DNA of 64,000 bases, taken from contig DASQAT010000006.1 in NCBI GenBank assembly GCA_035635555.1, positions 62,001 to 126,000 of the forward strand, read 5' to 3'. Position 1 is the stretch's first letter, and each line of letters begins with the position of its first letter. Below, piece after piece: positions 32,086 through 41,311 of the stretch. This stretch comes from Candidatus Dormiibacterota bacterium (lineage in GTDB: Bacteria > Acidobacteriota > Polarisedimenticolia > Gp22-AA2). A program made the position numbers and the translations under genes. The notes below the pieces were generated by a model. It searched no databases and had not been told where the DNA came from. It saw only the letters and a program-made list of their open reading frames with translations.

Positions 32086-33273
32086 ATGAATCGCCGTCAC
32101 CTGCTGTCGGTCTTATCGGCCACCCTCGCGGTGACCCTCGCGTTCACGCAGTCCGGACCCGCCGAGGCCCCGACCGGCTTCGACGATCAGACCAACGGCT
32201 TCGCGAACCAGACGCAGTTCGACCTGGATCGCGGGACCTTCGAGGAGCGCGAGACGATCGACGACGGCCTGGGCCCGGTCTACAACGCCCAGGCCTGCGC
32301 GGAGTGCCACCAGAATCCCGTGACCGGCGCGATCAGCCAGGTCACGGAGCTGCGGGCCGGCCACTTCGACGGCCTGCTGTTCGTCAATCACCCCGGAGGG
32401 TCGCTGATCAGCGACCGCGCCATCGATCCGTCGATCCAGGAACGGGTGCTCGGAGGGAACGAAGTGCGGTCATTCCGCGCCTCTCTGAACACGCTGGGGG
32501 ACGGCTTCGTCGAGTGCATCGACAGCAACACTCTGGTGGCGATCTCGAACCGGCAGCCGGCGGGGATGCGCGGGCAGTTCATCCAGGTGCCGGTTCTCGA
32601 GGCCGGCAACCGTCTGCGCGGGGGACGCTTCGGCTGGAAGAACCAGCACGCCAGCCTGCTGTCCTTCTCCGCCGACGCCTACCTCAACGAGATGGGCATC
32701 ACCAGCCCGCTTCAGCCTGTCGAGAACAGCTCCAACGGCGATCCCGTGGACGCCTTCGATCGCGCGAGCGATCCCGAGAATGACGGCGAGGACGTCGAAG
32801 CCTTCGCGCGGTTCATGCGCTCGACGAAGGCGCCGCCGCGGGACGAGGCGCTCGGCGCCACCGCGGATGCCCGGCGCGGCGACCAGCTCTTCACCTTGAT
32901 CGGCTGCGACGTCTGCCACGTGAGGAGCATCACGACCGCTCCGGCGGGCACCGTGATCAACCAGGGGGCGTTCACCGTGCCGCCCGCCCTCGGCGGCAGG
33001 ACGATACATCCGTTCGGCGATTTCCTCCTGCACAACGTCGGCACCGGCGACGGGATCGTCCAGAACGGCGGGCCGTCCACGCGCAACAAGGTGCGGACGG
33101 CGCCGCTGTGGGGTCTGCGCACACGGGATCGACTGATGCACGACGGCCTGAGCCTCACGCGCAACGAGGCGATCCTCCGCCACGCGGGCGAGGCGGGACC
33201 GGTCATCTTCAACTACGGGAGCCTGAGCACCGCGGACAAGAGCGCGCTCATCACGTTCCTCAACTCGCTGTGA
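32086..33273 (+). CDS. di-haem oxidoreductase-like cytochrome c (DUF1111 type), exported
   Basis: A 395-residue precursor with a short signal peptide (LLSVLSATLAVTLAF). Two haem motifs are seen: CAECH in VYNAQACAECHQNP and CDVCH in LIGCDVCHVRS. Between and after them are GFDDQTNGFANQ, FGWKNQHASLLSFSADAYLNEMGIT and a C-terminal VRTAPLWGLRTRDRLMHDG, the hallmark of DUF1111 putative thiol oxidoreductases/di-haem cytochromes. It is probably periplasmic and may exchange electrons with the divergent peroxidase-like protein, which is inference from adjacency. ATG 32086 follows GGAGGAGG. Confidence 0.85.
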   Translation: MNRRHLLSVLSATLAVTLAFTQSGPAEAPTGFDDQTNGFANQTQFDLDRGTFEERETIDDGLGPVYNAQACAECHQNPVTGAISQVTELRAGHFDGLLFVNHPGGSLISDRAIDPSIQERVLGGNEVRSFRASLNTLGDGFVECIDSNTLVAISNRQPAGMRGQFIQVPVLEAGNRLRGGRFGWKNQHASLLSFSADAYLNEMGITSPLQPVENSSNGDPVDAFDRASDPENDGEDVEAFARFMRSTKAPPRDEALGATADARRGDQLFTLIGCDVCHVRSITTAPAGTVINQGAFTVPPALGGRTIHPFGDFLLHNVGTGDGIVQNGGPSTRNKVRTAPLWGLRTRDRLMHDGLSLTRNEAILRHAGEAGPVIFNYGSLSTADKSALITFLNSL

Positions 33274-33293
33274 GCGGACCAGGGTAGCGCGGC

Positions 33294-34646
33294 TCAGCCG
33301 CAGAGCTCCCGCACCGCCTCGGCGAACGTGCGCGTGTGCGAATCGATGTCCTCGGGTGTCGTGTCCGGGGCGATGAGCGCCATGTTGTGGAAGGGAGTCA
33401 TGAGAATGCCCCGGTTCAGGCAGTAGAGGTGCAGGAGGCGGTCGAGGTCGAGATCCATGGCGGCCTCGGCCTCGGAGCCGTTCCGGGGCGGCGTGGGGCG
33501 GAACTGGTACTCGGCGCGGTTGCCGAGACGCACGACGTGCCACGGCAGACCGGAGGAGCGGATCGTCTCCTCGACCCCCGCGACGAAGCGCTCCGCCAGG
33601 GGGATCGTCCGGTGGTAGAACTCCGGCGTGAGGACGCGCTCCAGGGCCGCCCGCATGGCGGCGAGGGCGAGCGCGTTTCCTGAGAGCGTCCCGCCGATGC
33701 CGCTGACGTCGGAGTCCTCCACGCGGATGCCGGCCGCTGCGCGCTCCGCGAGGTCCCCGCTCACCCCGTACGCGGCGGCCGGAACGCCGCCGGCGATGGG
33801 CTTGCCGATCGTCAGCATGTCGGGCAGGAGGCCGTGGGCGGCCGTGTACCCGCCGGGACCGGCGCAGATGGTGTGGGTTTCGTCGATGACCAGAAGGGTC
33901 CCGGTGCGCCGGGTGATCTCGCGCAGCGCGTCGTGGTAGCCCGGGTCGGGGAGGATCATCCCGACGTTGGTCATCGCCGGCTCGGCCAGCACGCACGCCA
34001 CATCGCGGGGGAGAAGCGCCTTCTCGAGCGCCGGCACGTCGTTGAACTCGATGGCGCGCGTCGTCAGGGCCGGGTCTACAGGAGGCCCGAAGGAGCTCTT
34101 CTTCCGCACCGTCGCGCCGTTCGACAGCGAGATGAAGGTCTCGTCCACCGTGCCGTGGTAGCAGCCGTTGAACACCAGGACGAGCCTCCGCCCGGTGATG
34201 CCGCGCGCCAGGCGGATGGCGAAGCGGTTGGCGTCCGTGGCGGTCATGGCGATCTGCCAGAACGGCAGCCCGAACCGCCGCTTGAGCTCCTCCCCCACGA
34301 CGATCGCGTCCTCCGTCGGCAGCATGAAGGTGATCCCCCGGCGCACCTGCGCCGCCACCGCCTCGGCCACCGGCTCCGGCGAGTGACCCGTCATGGCGCC
34401 GGTGTCCCCCAGGCACAGATCGAGATAGCGGTGACCGTCCACGTCGGTGAAGTGGGCCCCGCGAGCCTCACGGACGAACAGAGGGAACGGCCCGGACCAG
34501 CGCACCATCCAGTTCATCGGCACGCCGCCGAGGAGCGAGGCGCGGGCGCGATCGAACAGGAGGCTCGACCGGGGGTGCTCCTCGACGAAGCGCCTGGTCT
34601 CACGCTCCATGAGCGCGGCGAGACGGGTTCTGGAGATCGAGGCCAT
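33294..34646 (-). CDS. class III pyridoxal-phosphate aminotransferase (glutamate-1-semialdehyde aminomutase-like)
   Basis: A 450-residue fold-type I PLP enzyme. Motifs are DVDGHRYLDLCLGDTGAMTGHSP, FNGCYHGTVDETFI, CVLAEPAMTNVGMILPDPGYHDALREI, LLVIDETHTICAGPGG (the PLP Asp-Glu-x-His region) and LTIGKPIAGGVPAAAYG with the Schiff-base lysine. It resembles GSA aminomutase, but the substrate loop reads TATDANRFAIRLAR rather than the usual GTEA type and no haem genes are nearby. An omega- or other class III transaminase is therefore as likely. The start is the ATG at 34646; longer in-frame reading upstream is antisense to the SDR gene. Confidence 0.8.
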   Translation of the reverse strand: MASISRTRLAALMERETRRFVEEHPRSSLLFDRARASLLGGVPMNWMVRWSGPFPLFVREARGAHFTDVDGHRYLDLCLGDTGAMTGHSPEPVAEAVAAQVRRGITFMLPTEDAIVVGEELKRRFGLPFWQIAMTATDANRFAIRLARGITGRRLVLVFNGCYHGTVDETFISLSNGATVRKKSSFGPPVDPALTTRAIEFNDVPALEKALLPRDVACVLAEPAMTNVGMILPDPGYHDALREITRRTGTLLVIDETHTICAGPGGYTAAHGLLPDMLTIGKPIAGGVPAAAYGVSGDLAERAAAGIRVEDSDVSGIGGTLSGNALALAAMRAALERVLTPEFYHRTIPLAERFVAGVEETIRSSGLPWHVVRLGNRAEYQFRPTPPRNGSEAEAAMDLDLDRLLHLYCLNRGILMTPFHNMALIAPDTTPEDIDSHTRTFAEAVRELCG

Positions 34647-34749
34647 AGTTGAGCGGTCATCCTGACATAGTCCCGGGCCGGACGGAAGGGGCGGAGAGGC
34701 GCGTCTCCGTACTATGATACCGGCCGTCGAGGACGGTCCGGGGGAGAGG

Positions 34750-35502
34750 ATGCGAGGGCTGAAGGGGAAGGGAGTCCTGGTCACCGGAGGGGCGAGCGGC
34801 ATCGGGGCCGCCACAGCGGCCCGCTTCCTGGACGAGGGGGCGTGGGTGTGCATCCTCGACCGGGATCCGCGGGGGAACGAGGCGATCCGGAAGAGCCTGC
34901 CGGGTCTCGCGGGGGTCCTGACCGCCGACGTGAGCCGGCTGGCCGATGTCCGGACCGCCTTCGCCGAGGCGGTCCGTCTGATGGGGCGCGTGGACGTTCT
35001 CATCAACAACGCCGGTATCAGCATCCGGCATTCGTTCCTGGACATCACCCCGGAGGAATGGGACCGTGTCGTCGGCGTCGATCTGACCGGGGTGTTCTAT
35101 GTCGCGCAGACTGCGGCCCGGCACATGGTGGAACGAGGAGGCGGCGTCGTCCTGATGACCGCCTCGACCAACGGCATCGTCGGGCACCGCCAGTACGCCG
35201 ATTACAACGCCTGCAAGGCCGGCGTGATCGAGCTGACGAAGTCGATGGCCCTGGAGCTGGCGCCGGGCGTGCGCGTCAACGCCGTCGCCCCCGGGTACGT
35301 GCTGACACCGATGCAGAAGGCGGAGTACACCGACGCCATGCTCGAGGAGGTCAACCGGAAGATTCCGCTCGGACGGCACGCCACTCCCGAGGAGATCGCC
35401 GGCCTGTTCGCCTACCTGGCCTCCGAGGACGGCGCCTACTTCACGGGCCAGGTCTTCATCATCGACGGCGGCGAGACCGCCGGCGGCCTGGCGAGCCGCT
35501 AG
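34750..35502 (+). CDS. SDR-family dehydrogenase
   Basis: A 250-residue classical SDR with TGGASGIG near the N-terminus, DVLINNAGISIRHSF, a catalytic serine in MTASTNGIVG, YNACK (YxxxK) and a C-terminal TGQVFIIDGGETAGG. It probably oxidises or reduces a sugar or polyol with NAD(P); the substrate is unknown. ATG 34750 gives the normal distance to the glycine motif, although GGGGAGAGG directly abuts it. An ATG at 34714 overlaps a TATGAT that looks like a -10 box, so it was not used. First of three plus-strand SDR genes in a row. Confidence 0.85.
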   Translation: MRGLKGKGVLVTGGASGIGAATAARFLDEGAWVCILDRDPRGNEAIRKSLPGLAGVLTADVSRLADVRTAFAEAVRLMGRVDVLINNAGISIRHSFLDITPEEWDRVVGVDLTGVFYVAQTAARHMVERGGGVVLMTASTNGIVGHRQYADYNACKAGVIELTKSMALELAPGVRVNAVAPGYVLTPMQKAEYTDAMLEEVNRKIPLGRHATPEEIAGLFAYLASEDGAYFTGQVFIIDGGETAGGLASR

Positions 35503-35532
35503 CATGTTCCGGGGGTGCGCGGCGGTGTTTCG

Positions 35533-36330
35533 ATGAGGTCCGGGAACGGCGGCGCGCCGGCGGCTGCCGGGGTCCTGCGGGACAAGGTCGCGGTGATCAC
35601 CGGCGCCGCCTCGGGAATCGGGCGGGCCACGGCCCTCCTGTTCGGTCGCGAAGGGGCCGCGGTCGTCCTGTTCGATCGGGATGAAGAGGGGGGCCTGGCG
35701 GCGACCCGGGCGATCGAAGACGAGGGGGGCCGGGCGATCTTCGTGCACGGCGACGTGACGAAGGACGCGGACGCCGAACGCGCCATCCAGCAGAGCACGG
35801 AGCGTTTCGGACGGCTCGACATCCTGTTCAACAACGCCGGCATCATCAGGCGGGCCACGCTCCTCGAGACGAGCGAAGAGGACTGGGACCGCGTCATGCA
35901 GGTGAACGTCAAGTCGGTGTTTCTCCTGTCGCGCCGCGCCGTCCCGGTCATGGCGCGCTCCGGCGGGGGTGTCATCATCAACACGGCCTCGAACTGGGGG
36001 CTCGTGGGGGGGGCGCGCGGTGCGGTCTATTGCGCGTCGAAGGGGGCGGTGGTCATCCTGACGAAGGCGATGGCGCTCGACCACGGCGCTCAGAACATCC
36101 GGGTGAACTGCATCTGCCCCGGCGACACCGACACGCCGATGCTGCGGAGCGAGGCGGGCATGCTCGGCGAGCCGCTCGACCGGTTCCTGCAGGAGTCGGC
36201 GCAGGTGCCGCTCCGCCGCGTGGCGCGGCCGGAGGACATCGCGCAGGCGGCGCTCTACCTCGCCTCGGACGCTTCCTCGTTCGTGAGCGGGGCGCCGCTC
36301 ATCGTGGACGGCGGGTTCGTGGCCGGGTAG
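35533..36330 (+). CDS. SDR-family dehydrogenase (tandem copy A)
   Basis: A 265-residue SDR: VITGAASGIGRATALLFGREGA, DILFNNAGIIRRATL, NTASNWGLVGGARG, YCASK (catalytic Tyr/Lys) and VNCICPGDTDTPML, ending SFVSGAPLIVDGG. The 'ICPGD(T/V)xTPML' substrate-loop start and NWGLVGG/GWGLVGG segment are shared with the next gene, indicating a local duplication. GTG 35515 six codons earlier is an alternative start with a better ribosome site. Substrate unknown. Confidence 0.83.
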   Translation: MRSGNGGAPAAAGVLRDKVAVITGAASGIGRATALLFGREGAAVVLFDRDEEGGLAATRAIEDEGGRAIFVHGDVTKDADAERAIQQSTERFGRLDILFNNAGIIRRATLLETSEEDWDRVMQVNVKSVFLLSRRAVPVMARSGGGVIINTASNWGLVGGARGAVYCASKGAVVILTKAMALDHGAQNIRVNCICPGDTDTPMLRSEAGMLGEPLDRFLQESAQVPLRRVARPEDIAQAALYLASDASSFVSGAPLIVDGGFVAG

Positions 36331-36343
36331 GAGGAGAAAGACG

Positions 36344-37105
36344 ATGCGGCTGGAGGGGAAGGTGGCGCTCATCACCGGGGGAACATCGGGCATCGGCCGG
36401 GCGACGGCGGTGCTGTTCGCGCGCGAAGGGGCGAAGGTGGCGCTCACGGGCCGCGACGAAGTGCGCGGCCGCGTCGTCCTGCACGAGGTCAAGAACGCGG
36501 GCGGCGAGGGGGTCTTCATCCGTTCGGACGTGCGCCTGGCCTCCGACTGCAGGCACGCCGTGGACGAGACGATCAAGACGTTCAAGAAGATCGATCTCCT
36601 GTTCAACAACGCCGGCGTGTTCTTCCCGCGCACCGTCCCCGACTGCCCCGAGGAGGAGTGGGACCAGACGCTGGACGTGAACCTGAAGGGGACGTTCCTG
36701 ATGTCGAAATACGCCCTGCCCCACATGATCGAGAGGCGCGCGGGCGTGATTGTCAACAACAGCAGCGGCTGGGGCCTGGTCGGGGGGGACGCGGCCGCGG
36801 CCTACTGCGCCTCGAAGGGGGGCGTGGTCCTGCTCACCAAGGCGATGGCGATCGACCACGGCCGCCACGGAATCCGCGTTAACTGCATCTGTCCGGGCGA
36901 CGTCGAGACCCCGATGCTCCCCGAGGACGCCAAGCAGCGCGGTCAGACCTGGGAGCAGTACCTGCAGGGGGCGGCGAACCGGCCGCTCGGCCGCATCGGC
37001 AAGCCGGAAGAGATCGCCCGCGCCGTCCTGTTCCTGGCGACCGACGACTCGTCGTTCATGACCGGCTCGGCCCTGGTCGTCGACGGCGGCGGCTCGGCGG
37101 ATTGA
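36344..37105 (+). CDS. SDR-family dehydrogenase (tandem copy B)
   Basis: A 253-residue SDR: LITGGTSGIGRATAVLFAREGAK, DLLFNNAGVFFPRTV, SSGWGLVGGDAAAAYCASKGG with the catalytic YxxxK, and VNCICPGDVETPMLPEDA, ending MTGSALVVDGG. It is closely related to the preceding gene through the whole catalytic half. It has a strong TAGGAGGAG ribosome site and follows its paralogue by 13 bases, so they are cotranscribed. Substrate unknown; sugar dehydrogenase-like enzymes are the nearest pattern. Confidence 0.86.
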   Translation: MRLEGKVALITGGTSGIGRATAVLFAREGAKVALTGRDEVRGRVVLHEVKNAGGEGVFIRSDVRLASDCRHAVDETIKTFKKIDLLFNNAGVFFPRTVPDCPEEEWDQTLDVNLKGTFLMSKYALPHMIERRAGVIVNNSSGWGLVGGDAAAAYCASKGGVVLLTKAMAIDHGRHGIRVNCICPGDVETPMLPEDAKQRGQTWEQYLQGAANRPLGRIGKPEEIARAVLFLATDDSSFMTGSALVVDGGGSAD

Positions 37106-37124
37106 GTGGAACGCGCGTCGTCGA

Positions 37125-37895
37125 TCACCAGCGCATCTTGGGGGCCACGATCATCTGGCCGCCGTCCACGAACAGCGTCGTCCCGGTCATGAACGGGCAG
37201 GCGCTCGAGGCCAGGAACAGGATCGCCGCGGCGACCTCGTCCGCCTCTCCCGCGCGCCTGAGGACACCGAGGTTCTCGATCGGCGTGCCGCGCGGCGGCA
37301 GATCGGCCGTGGACATGTCGGTGTAGATCCAGCCGGGCGCGACGCTGTTCACGCGGATGCCGAACTCGGCGAAATCGATGGCCATCGAGCGCGTCAGACC
37401 CACGATTCCCGCCTTGGCCGCGTTGTAGCTGCCTCCCAGGGGATCGCACTCGAAGGCGGATGTCGAGGAGAGGGTCACGATCCGGCCGGAGACCTTCGCG
37501 TCGCGCATGGCGCGCGCCGCCTCGCGACCGCACAGGAACGTGCCGCGCAGGTGGATGGCGATCATCCGGTCCCACTCCGCGACCGTCGTGTCGGCCAGGT
37601 TCTTGTACGGGTCGGCGACGCCCGCGTTGGCGATCATCACGTCCAGCCGTCGGAAGCGCCGCACCGTTTCCTGGACGAGACGCTTCACGTCCGCCTCCGA
37701 CGTGACGTCGCAGGTCAGGGACTCGACCCTGCCGAGGGAAGCCAGCTGCCGCGTCGCGGCATCGAGCGAGTCCTTGCGCAGCGACGCCAGCATGACCGAG
37801 GCGCCTTCGCGCAGAAGGGCCGCCGCCGCGGCCCTGCCGATGCCCCGGGATCCTCCCGTCACGATGGCGACCTGTCCCTTCAACCCGTAATCCAT
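37125..37895 (-). CDS. SDR-family dehydrogenase
   Basis: A 256-residue SDR convergent with the tandem pair. It has IVTGGSRGIGRAAAAALLREGA, DVMIANAGVADPYKN (an unusual IANAG in place of NNAG), a catalytic serine in TLSSTSAFECD, YNAAK (YxxxK), RVNSVAPGWIYTDM and a C-terminal MTGTTLFVDGGQMI. Less similar to the tandem copies than they are to each other. Start ATG 37895; a TTGACC-18-TACAAG promoter lies just upstream. Substrate unknown. Confidence 0.85.
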   Translation of the reverse strand: MDYGLKGQVAIVTGGSRGIGRAAAAALLREGASVMLASLRKDSLDAATRQLASLGRVESLTCDVTSEADVKRLVQETVRRFRRLDVMIANAGVADPYKNLADTTVAEWDRMIAIHLRGTFLCGREAARAMRDAKVSGRIVTLSSTSAFECDPLGGSYNAAKAGIVGLTRSMAIDFAEFGIRVNSVAPGWIYTDMSTADLPPRGTPIENLGVLRRAGEADEVAAAILFLASSACPFMTGTTLFVDGGQMIVAPKMRW

Positions 37896-37904
37896 GTAAA
37901 GGGT

Positions 37905-37934
37905 CTTGTATCATCGCGACACGCGCCCGGTCAA
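37905..37934 (-). promoter_or_regulatory. candidate promoter of the minus-strand SDR gene
   Basis: Minus strand TTGACC (37934-37929), 18 bases, TACAAG (37910-37905), ten bases before ATG 37895. The -10 is only a partial match. Confidence 0.33.
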
Positions 37935-37951
37935 CGCGCGGAGCACGCCTT

Positions 37952-38707
37952 ATGACGCTCGTCCTGTACGACATCTTCTGGTCGCACTTCTGCGAGAAGG
38001 CGCGCTTCTGTCTCGACTACAAGGGCCTGCCGCACACGATCGTGCGGGTCAACCCGTTCACCAGGCGGCAGGTGATCGATCTCGGAATGCGCGGCGACGT
38101 TCCGGTCCTCAAGGACGGCGCCCGCGTGATCGCCGGGTCCGGCGCCATCGCCTCTCACCTCGAGGAGACACACCCGGGTCCACCGCTCCTGCCGCGCGAG
38201 ACGCGGGCCCGGGAGTCCGTCCTCGCCCTGCAGACGAAGTGCGACGAGTGGCTCGGACCCGACGCCCGGCGCGTCGCCTACGAGGTGGCGCTCGAGAATC
38301 CGGCCCTCCTCGTGGGGACCATCCTCTGGCCCCGCCCGCCGAAGCGCTGGCTGAATCCCCTCCTGCTGCGCCTCGTCGAGCCGCGCGTGCGTCGCAAGTT
38401 CAAGATCTTTCCGCGCGAGCTGCAGGAGAGCCGGGAGAGGCTGCGCCGGTTGCTCGGCGAGCTGCAGGCCGCGATCGCGCCGACCGGGTTCCTGGTGGGG
38501 GATCGGATGACGCTCGCCGATATCGCGGCGGCGTCCCTCCTTGACCCACTGGAGATCGTCCCGGAATTCGTCCGCGATCCTGCCCACGCCCCGCTGTTCG
38601 CATGGAAGCGCCGCCTGGCGCGCCTCCATGGGCGCCGCCAGAGGACACCGTGGCTTTCAGGCGCACCGCCCCCCGGCTATCCGCGGCTTCCGCTCGCGGA
38701 GACCTGA
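37952..38707 (+). CDS. glutathione S-transferase-like protein
   Basis: A 251-residue protein with an N-terminal thioredoxin fold: MTLVLYDIFWSHFCEKARFCLDYKGLPH, where the Ser/Cys near residue 11-14 would contact the thiol, followed by VPVLKDG (the cis-proline) and GSGAIASHLEETHP (the glutathione carboxylate contact). An all-helical C-terminal domain follows (FLVGDRMTLADIAAASLL, the N-capping box of GSTs). The extra segment WPRPPKRWLNPLLLRLVEP in the middle is longer than in typical GSTs. It may detoxify electrophiles; no pathway link is evident. Confidence 0.8.
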   Translation: MTLVLYDIFWSHFCEKARFCLDYKGLPHTIVRVNPFTRRQVIDLGMRGDVPVLKDGARVIAGSGAIASHLEETHPGPPLLPRETRARESVLALQTKCDEWLGPDARRVAYEVALENPALLVGTILWPRPPKRWLNPLLLRLVEPRVRRKFKIFPRELQESRERLRRLLGELQAAIAPTGFLVGDRMTLADIAAASLLDPLEIVPEFVRDPAHAPLFAWKRRLARLHGRRQRTPWLSGAPPPGYPRLPLAET

Positions 38708-38809
38708 CCCGCTCTCGACGGTCCCGCCGCCCCGGCGCGCCTTTATCATCTTTTTACCACCCGGTTCCCGGACACCTCCCCACGGATGGCGCCCCCGGGG
38801 GCCGGACCC

Positions 38810-38815
38810 TATATT
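38810..38815 (+). promoter_or_regulatory. candidate -10 box for the chemoreceptor gene
   Basis: TATATT followed by GACGCC, 75 bases before ATG 38890. No good -35 at 16-18 bases (TGGCGC only). Confidence 0.3.
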
Positions 38816-38889
38816 GACGCCCGTCGTGCCCTGCCTGAAGTGTGTCCGGCCGCCGGCGCCGGGAACGTAAGGGACGACGGAGCCTCAGG

Positions 38890-41190
38890 ATGGCCGGAGA
38901 GCGCAGCGCCACAGCGAGGGTCGGCCGGGGCCCGGGATCCGGGCACGCCCTCGGCCCCGCGCTGGTCGCCGGGACCGGTCTTCTTCTCGGGCTGCTGGGC
39001 GCCATCCTCATCGTGAGCGGCACGGCCACCATCGAACGACACGCCTTCGGCTCGATGCGCCAGCGGGGGATCGGCCTGACCCGGATCCTGGCGGTCGCGG
39101 CGGCGGGAGCGGAAGAGAACGGCGGCCTCGAGAGGCTCAAGACGGTCCTCGAGCAGGTGGTGGGTGACGGCGATCTGGTGTATGCCGGGATCGTGGACCG
39201 GGACGGGGCCGTGGTGCTCGAGGCGGGCGCCGCGGGAGCCCGGCCGATTTATGCGGCGCGCAGTCTGCCGGTGGCTCCGTCGGACCAGGGGGATCGAATC
39301 GTCGGTCTCGGCGGCGAACCGCTCTTCCTCTTCACGTTTCCGATCGAGATTCCGACACGTCCTCTCGAGTCTTCCCCGTTCGCGGCGGGAAGGAGCGGGG
39401 CGGAGACTCAGGGCCGCCCGGGCGGAGTCCAGGGGAGCTCGGACGAGACCGGTCTGGGCCCCCGATCGGCCGGCGCCGCCCCGCGCCTGGGTGCCGCCGC
39501 TGCGGAACGCGGACTCGTTCAACACGTGGCGGTCGGCCGAGGCTACATCGGTGACGTCCGGGTAGCCTTCGGCGCGGCCCCCGTCGACGACGCGCGTCAA
39601 TCCTTCGCCGTGCAGGGATCCCTTCTCGGGCTCGCGGTGGTTCTCGGAGGAATGCTCCTGGCCCAGGTGCTCACGCGCCGTCTCGTCCTGCGGCCCGCCC
39701 GGGACCTGGTGTCGGTCGCCTCCGGCCTGGAGGCGGGGGATCTCGGCCGGCGCAGCGAGGCCGGTGGAGCCGCCGCCGAGATCGCCTCGATCGGGCGGGC
39801 GATCGACGCGCTCGGAGACCGGCTGGAGGGGACCATCCATCGCCTGCGCGAGGAGTCGAGGCGGGTGACCGACCTGGTGCAGGGGTCGGAGTCTTCGGCG
39901 GCCACGGTCGTGGCGGGGACCGCCTCCCAGCAGGCGGTCGTTCAGGCCGCCGTGGCGACCGCGGAGTCGCTGACACGCTCGGCGCGCAACGTGGTCTCGA
40001 GCGTGAGCGGTCTGTCGGCCTCTTCCGAGGAATCGACGTCCTCGATCCTGGCGATGGTCGCCACGATCGAGGAGGTGGCCGGCCACGCCGACGGATTGAC
40101 GATGTCGGTCGAGGACACGGCGGCCACCACCGAGGAGGTGGTCGGATCGATCAAGGAGATCGACCGGAACGTCGAGCTCCTGAACCAGTTCGTGGCCGAG
40201 ACCTCCGAGGCGATGTCCCGCATGGGGAAGGTCATCGAGCAGGTCGAGCGCAACGCCGCCGACAGCAAGGCGATCTCGGAGCTCGTGGCAGGCAACGCCG
40301 AGAAGGGGATGCGCGCCGTCGTGCACACGATCGAGGGGATGGACGGCATCTACGGCAGCGTCTCCCAGACCCGGAAGGTCATCGAGTCGGTCGGCCGGAA
40401 GGGGCAGGAGATCGGGCTGATCCTGAACGTCATCCAGGAGGTCACGGAGCAGACCGATCTCCTGGCGCTCAACGCCGCCATCATCGCGGCGCAGGCCGGG
40501 GAGCACGGCCGCGGCTTCGCCGTCGTGGCGGAGGAGATCCGGCAGCTCGCCGAGCGCACCGCCACGAGCGCGAAGGAGATCGAAAATCTGATCGCCTCGT
40601 TCCAGTCGGAGACCGGGCGGGCGGTGCAGGCCATGCAGGAAGGGATGGCCCGCGTCGAGGAGGGGTCCGAGCGCTCCCGCGAGGCGGGCAGGATGCTGAA
40701 GGAGATCCTGGAGTCGGCGCGCCAGTCCTCCGGCCGGGTCGGCGAGATCGCCGAGGCGGCCCGCGATCAGGCGAGCTTCAGGCTGATTGTCGGCGCCTCT
40801 GTCGAGAAGGTGCGCGAGATGGCGGCCCAGATCAAGAAGGCGACCGGCGAGCAGATGCTCGGCTCGGAGCAGATCATGTCGGCTGTGGAGAACATGCGCG
40901 AGATGTCGGGGCACGTGAAGCGCGCCACCGCCGAGCAGACGCGCGGCTCCCGCTCCGTCACGCACGCCATCGGAAACGTCAGCGGCATGATCGCCGCGAT
41001 CCACCGGGCCACGTCGGACCAGGCCGAGACCTCCGACCAGTTCCTGAAGGGGCTGGCCGCCGTCTCCTCGTCGATCGCCTCCAACCTCGCCGCCGCCGAA
41101 CGGCTGCGGCAGGCCCTCGAGGGCCTGCGCGGCCACGCGCAGTCGATCGCCACCGAGCTGGCCGGCTTCACCGTCCGGCCGTCCCGCTGA
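38890..41190 (+). CDS. methyl-accepting chemotaxis protein
   Basis: A 766-residue chemoreceptor. A first transmembrane helix (about residues 20-45), a periplasmic sensor region of ~180 residues and a second helix ([22 protein letters not shown], near 240-260) precede a HAMP region ([26 protein letters not shown]). A long coiled coil of signalling helices follows, with the hairpin tip [40 protein letters not shown]. The [10 protein letters not shown] variant of the CheA/CheW contact site (usual AAIEAARAGE) is notable. ATG 38890 has GGAG eight bases upstream; a GTG 48 bases earlier is possible. No che genes are in the window. Confidence 0.9.
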   Translation: MAGERSATARVGRGPGSGHALGPALVAGTGLLLGLLGAILIVSGTATIERHAFGSMRQRGIGLTRILAVAAAGAEENGGLERLKTVLEQVVGDGDLVYAGIVDRDGAVVLEAGAAGARPIYAARSLPVAPSDQGDRIVGLGGEPLFLFTFPIEIPTRPLESSPFAAGRSGAETQGRPGGVQGSSDETGLGPRSAGAAPRLGAAAAERGLVQHVAVGRGYIGDVRVAFGAAPVDDARQSFAVQGSLLGLAVVLGGMLLAQVLTRRLVLRPARDLVSVASGLEAGDLGRRSEAGGAAAEIASIGRAIDALGDRLEGTIHRLREESRRVTDLVQGSESSAATVVAGTASQQAVVQAAVATAESLTRSARNVVSSVSGLSASSEESTSSILAMVATIEEVAGHADGLTMSVEDTAATTEEVVGSIKEIDRNVELLNQFVAETSEAMSRMGKVIEQVERNAADSKAISELVAGNAEKGMRAVVHTIEGMDGIYGSVSQTRKVIESVGRKGQEIGLILNVIQEVTEQTDLLALNAAIIAAQAGEHGRGFAVVAEEIRQLAERTATSAKEIENLIASFQSETGRAVQAMQEGMARVEEGSERSREAGRMLKEILESARQSSGRVGEIAEAARDQASFRLIVGASVEKVREMAAQIKKATGEQMLGSEQIMSAVENMREMSGHVKRATAEQTRGSRSVTHAIGNVSGMIAAIHRATSDQAETSDQFLKGLAAVSSSIASNLAAAERLRQALEGLRGHAQSIATELAGFTVRPSR

Positions 41191-41220
41191 TCGCTTCCGC
41201 CGCCCGGACGCTTCCCGCTA

Positions 41221-41250
41221 TGGACTTCGTTCGGCGGCTTCCGGTATATT
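41221..41250 (+). promoter_or_regulatory. candidate promoter of the YbhN-like gene and nrdR
   Basis: TGGACT (41221-41226), 18 bases, TATATT (41245-41250), in the gap after the chemoreceptor gene. Leader of about 55 bases to ATG 41312. Confidence 0.42.
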
Positions 41251-41311
41251 GCGCCCGGCGCGCAGGCTGAGGCGTGCCCGCTTCGCGCGCGGACGACAGG
41301 GCGCGCTCCGG

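Noticed and set aside
33294-34646. Calling the aminotransferase hemL (glutamate-1-semialdehyde aminomutase)
   Set aside because: The substrate loop TATDANRF differs from typical HemL and no tetrapyrrole genes are nearby, so only the class III family was assigned.
34714-34749. Start of the first SDR at ATG 34714
   Set aside because: The ATG is part of a TATGAT that resembles a -10 box, and the extra 12 residues (IPAVEDGPGERM) precede the normal SDR N-terminus.
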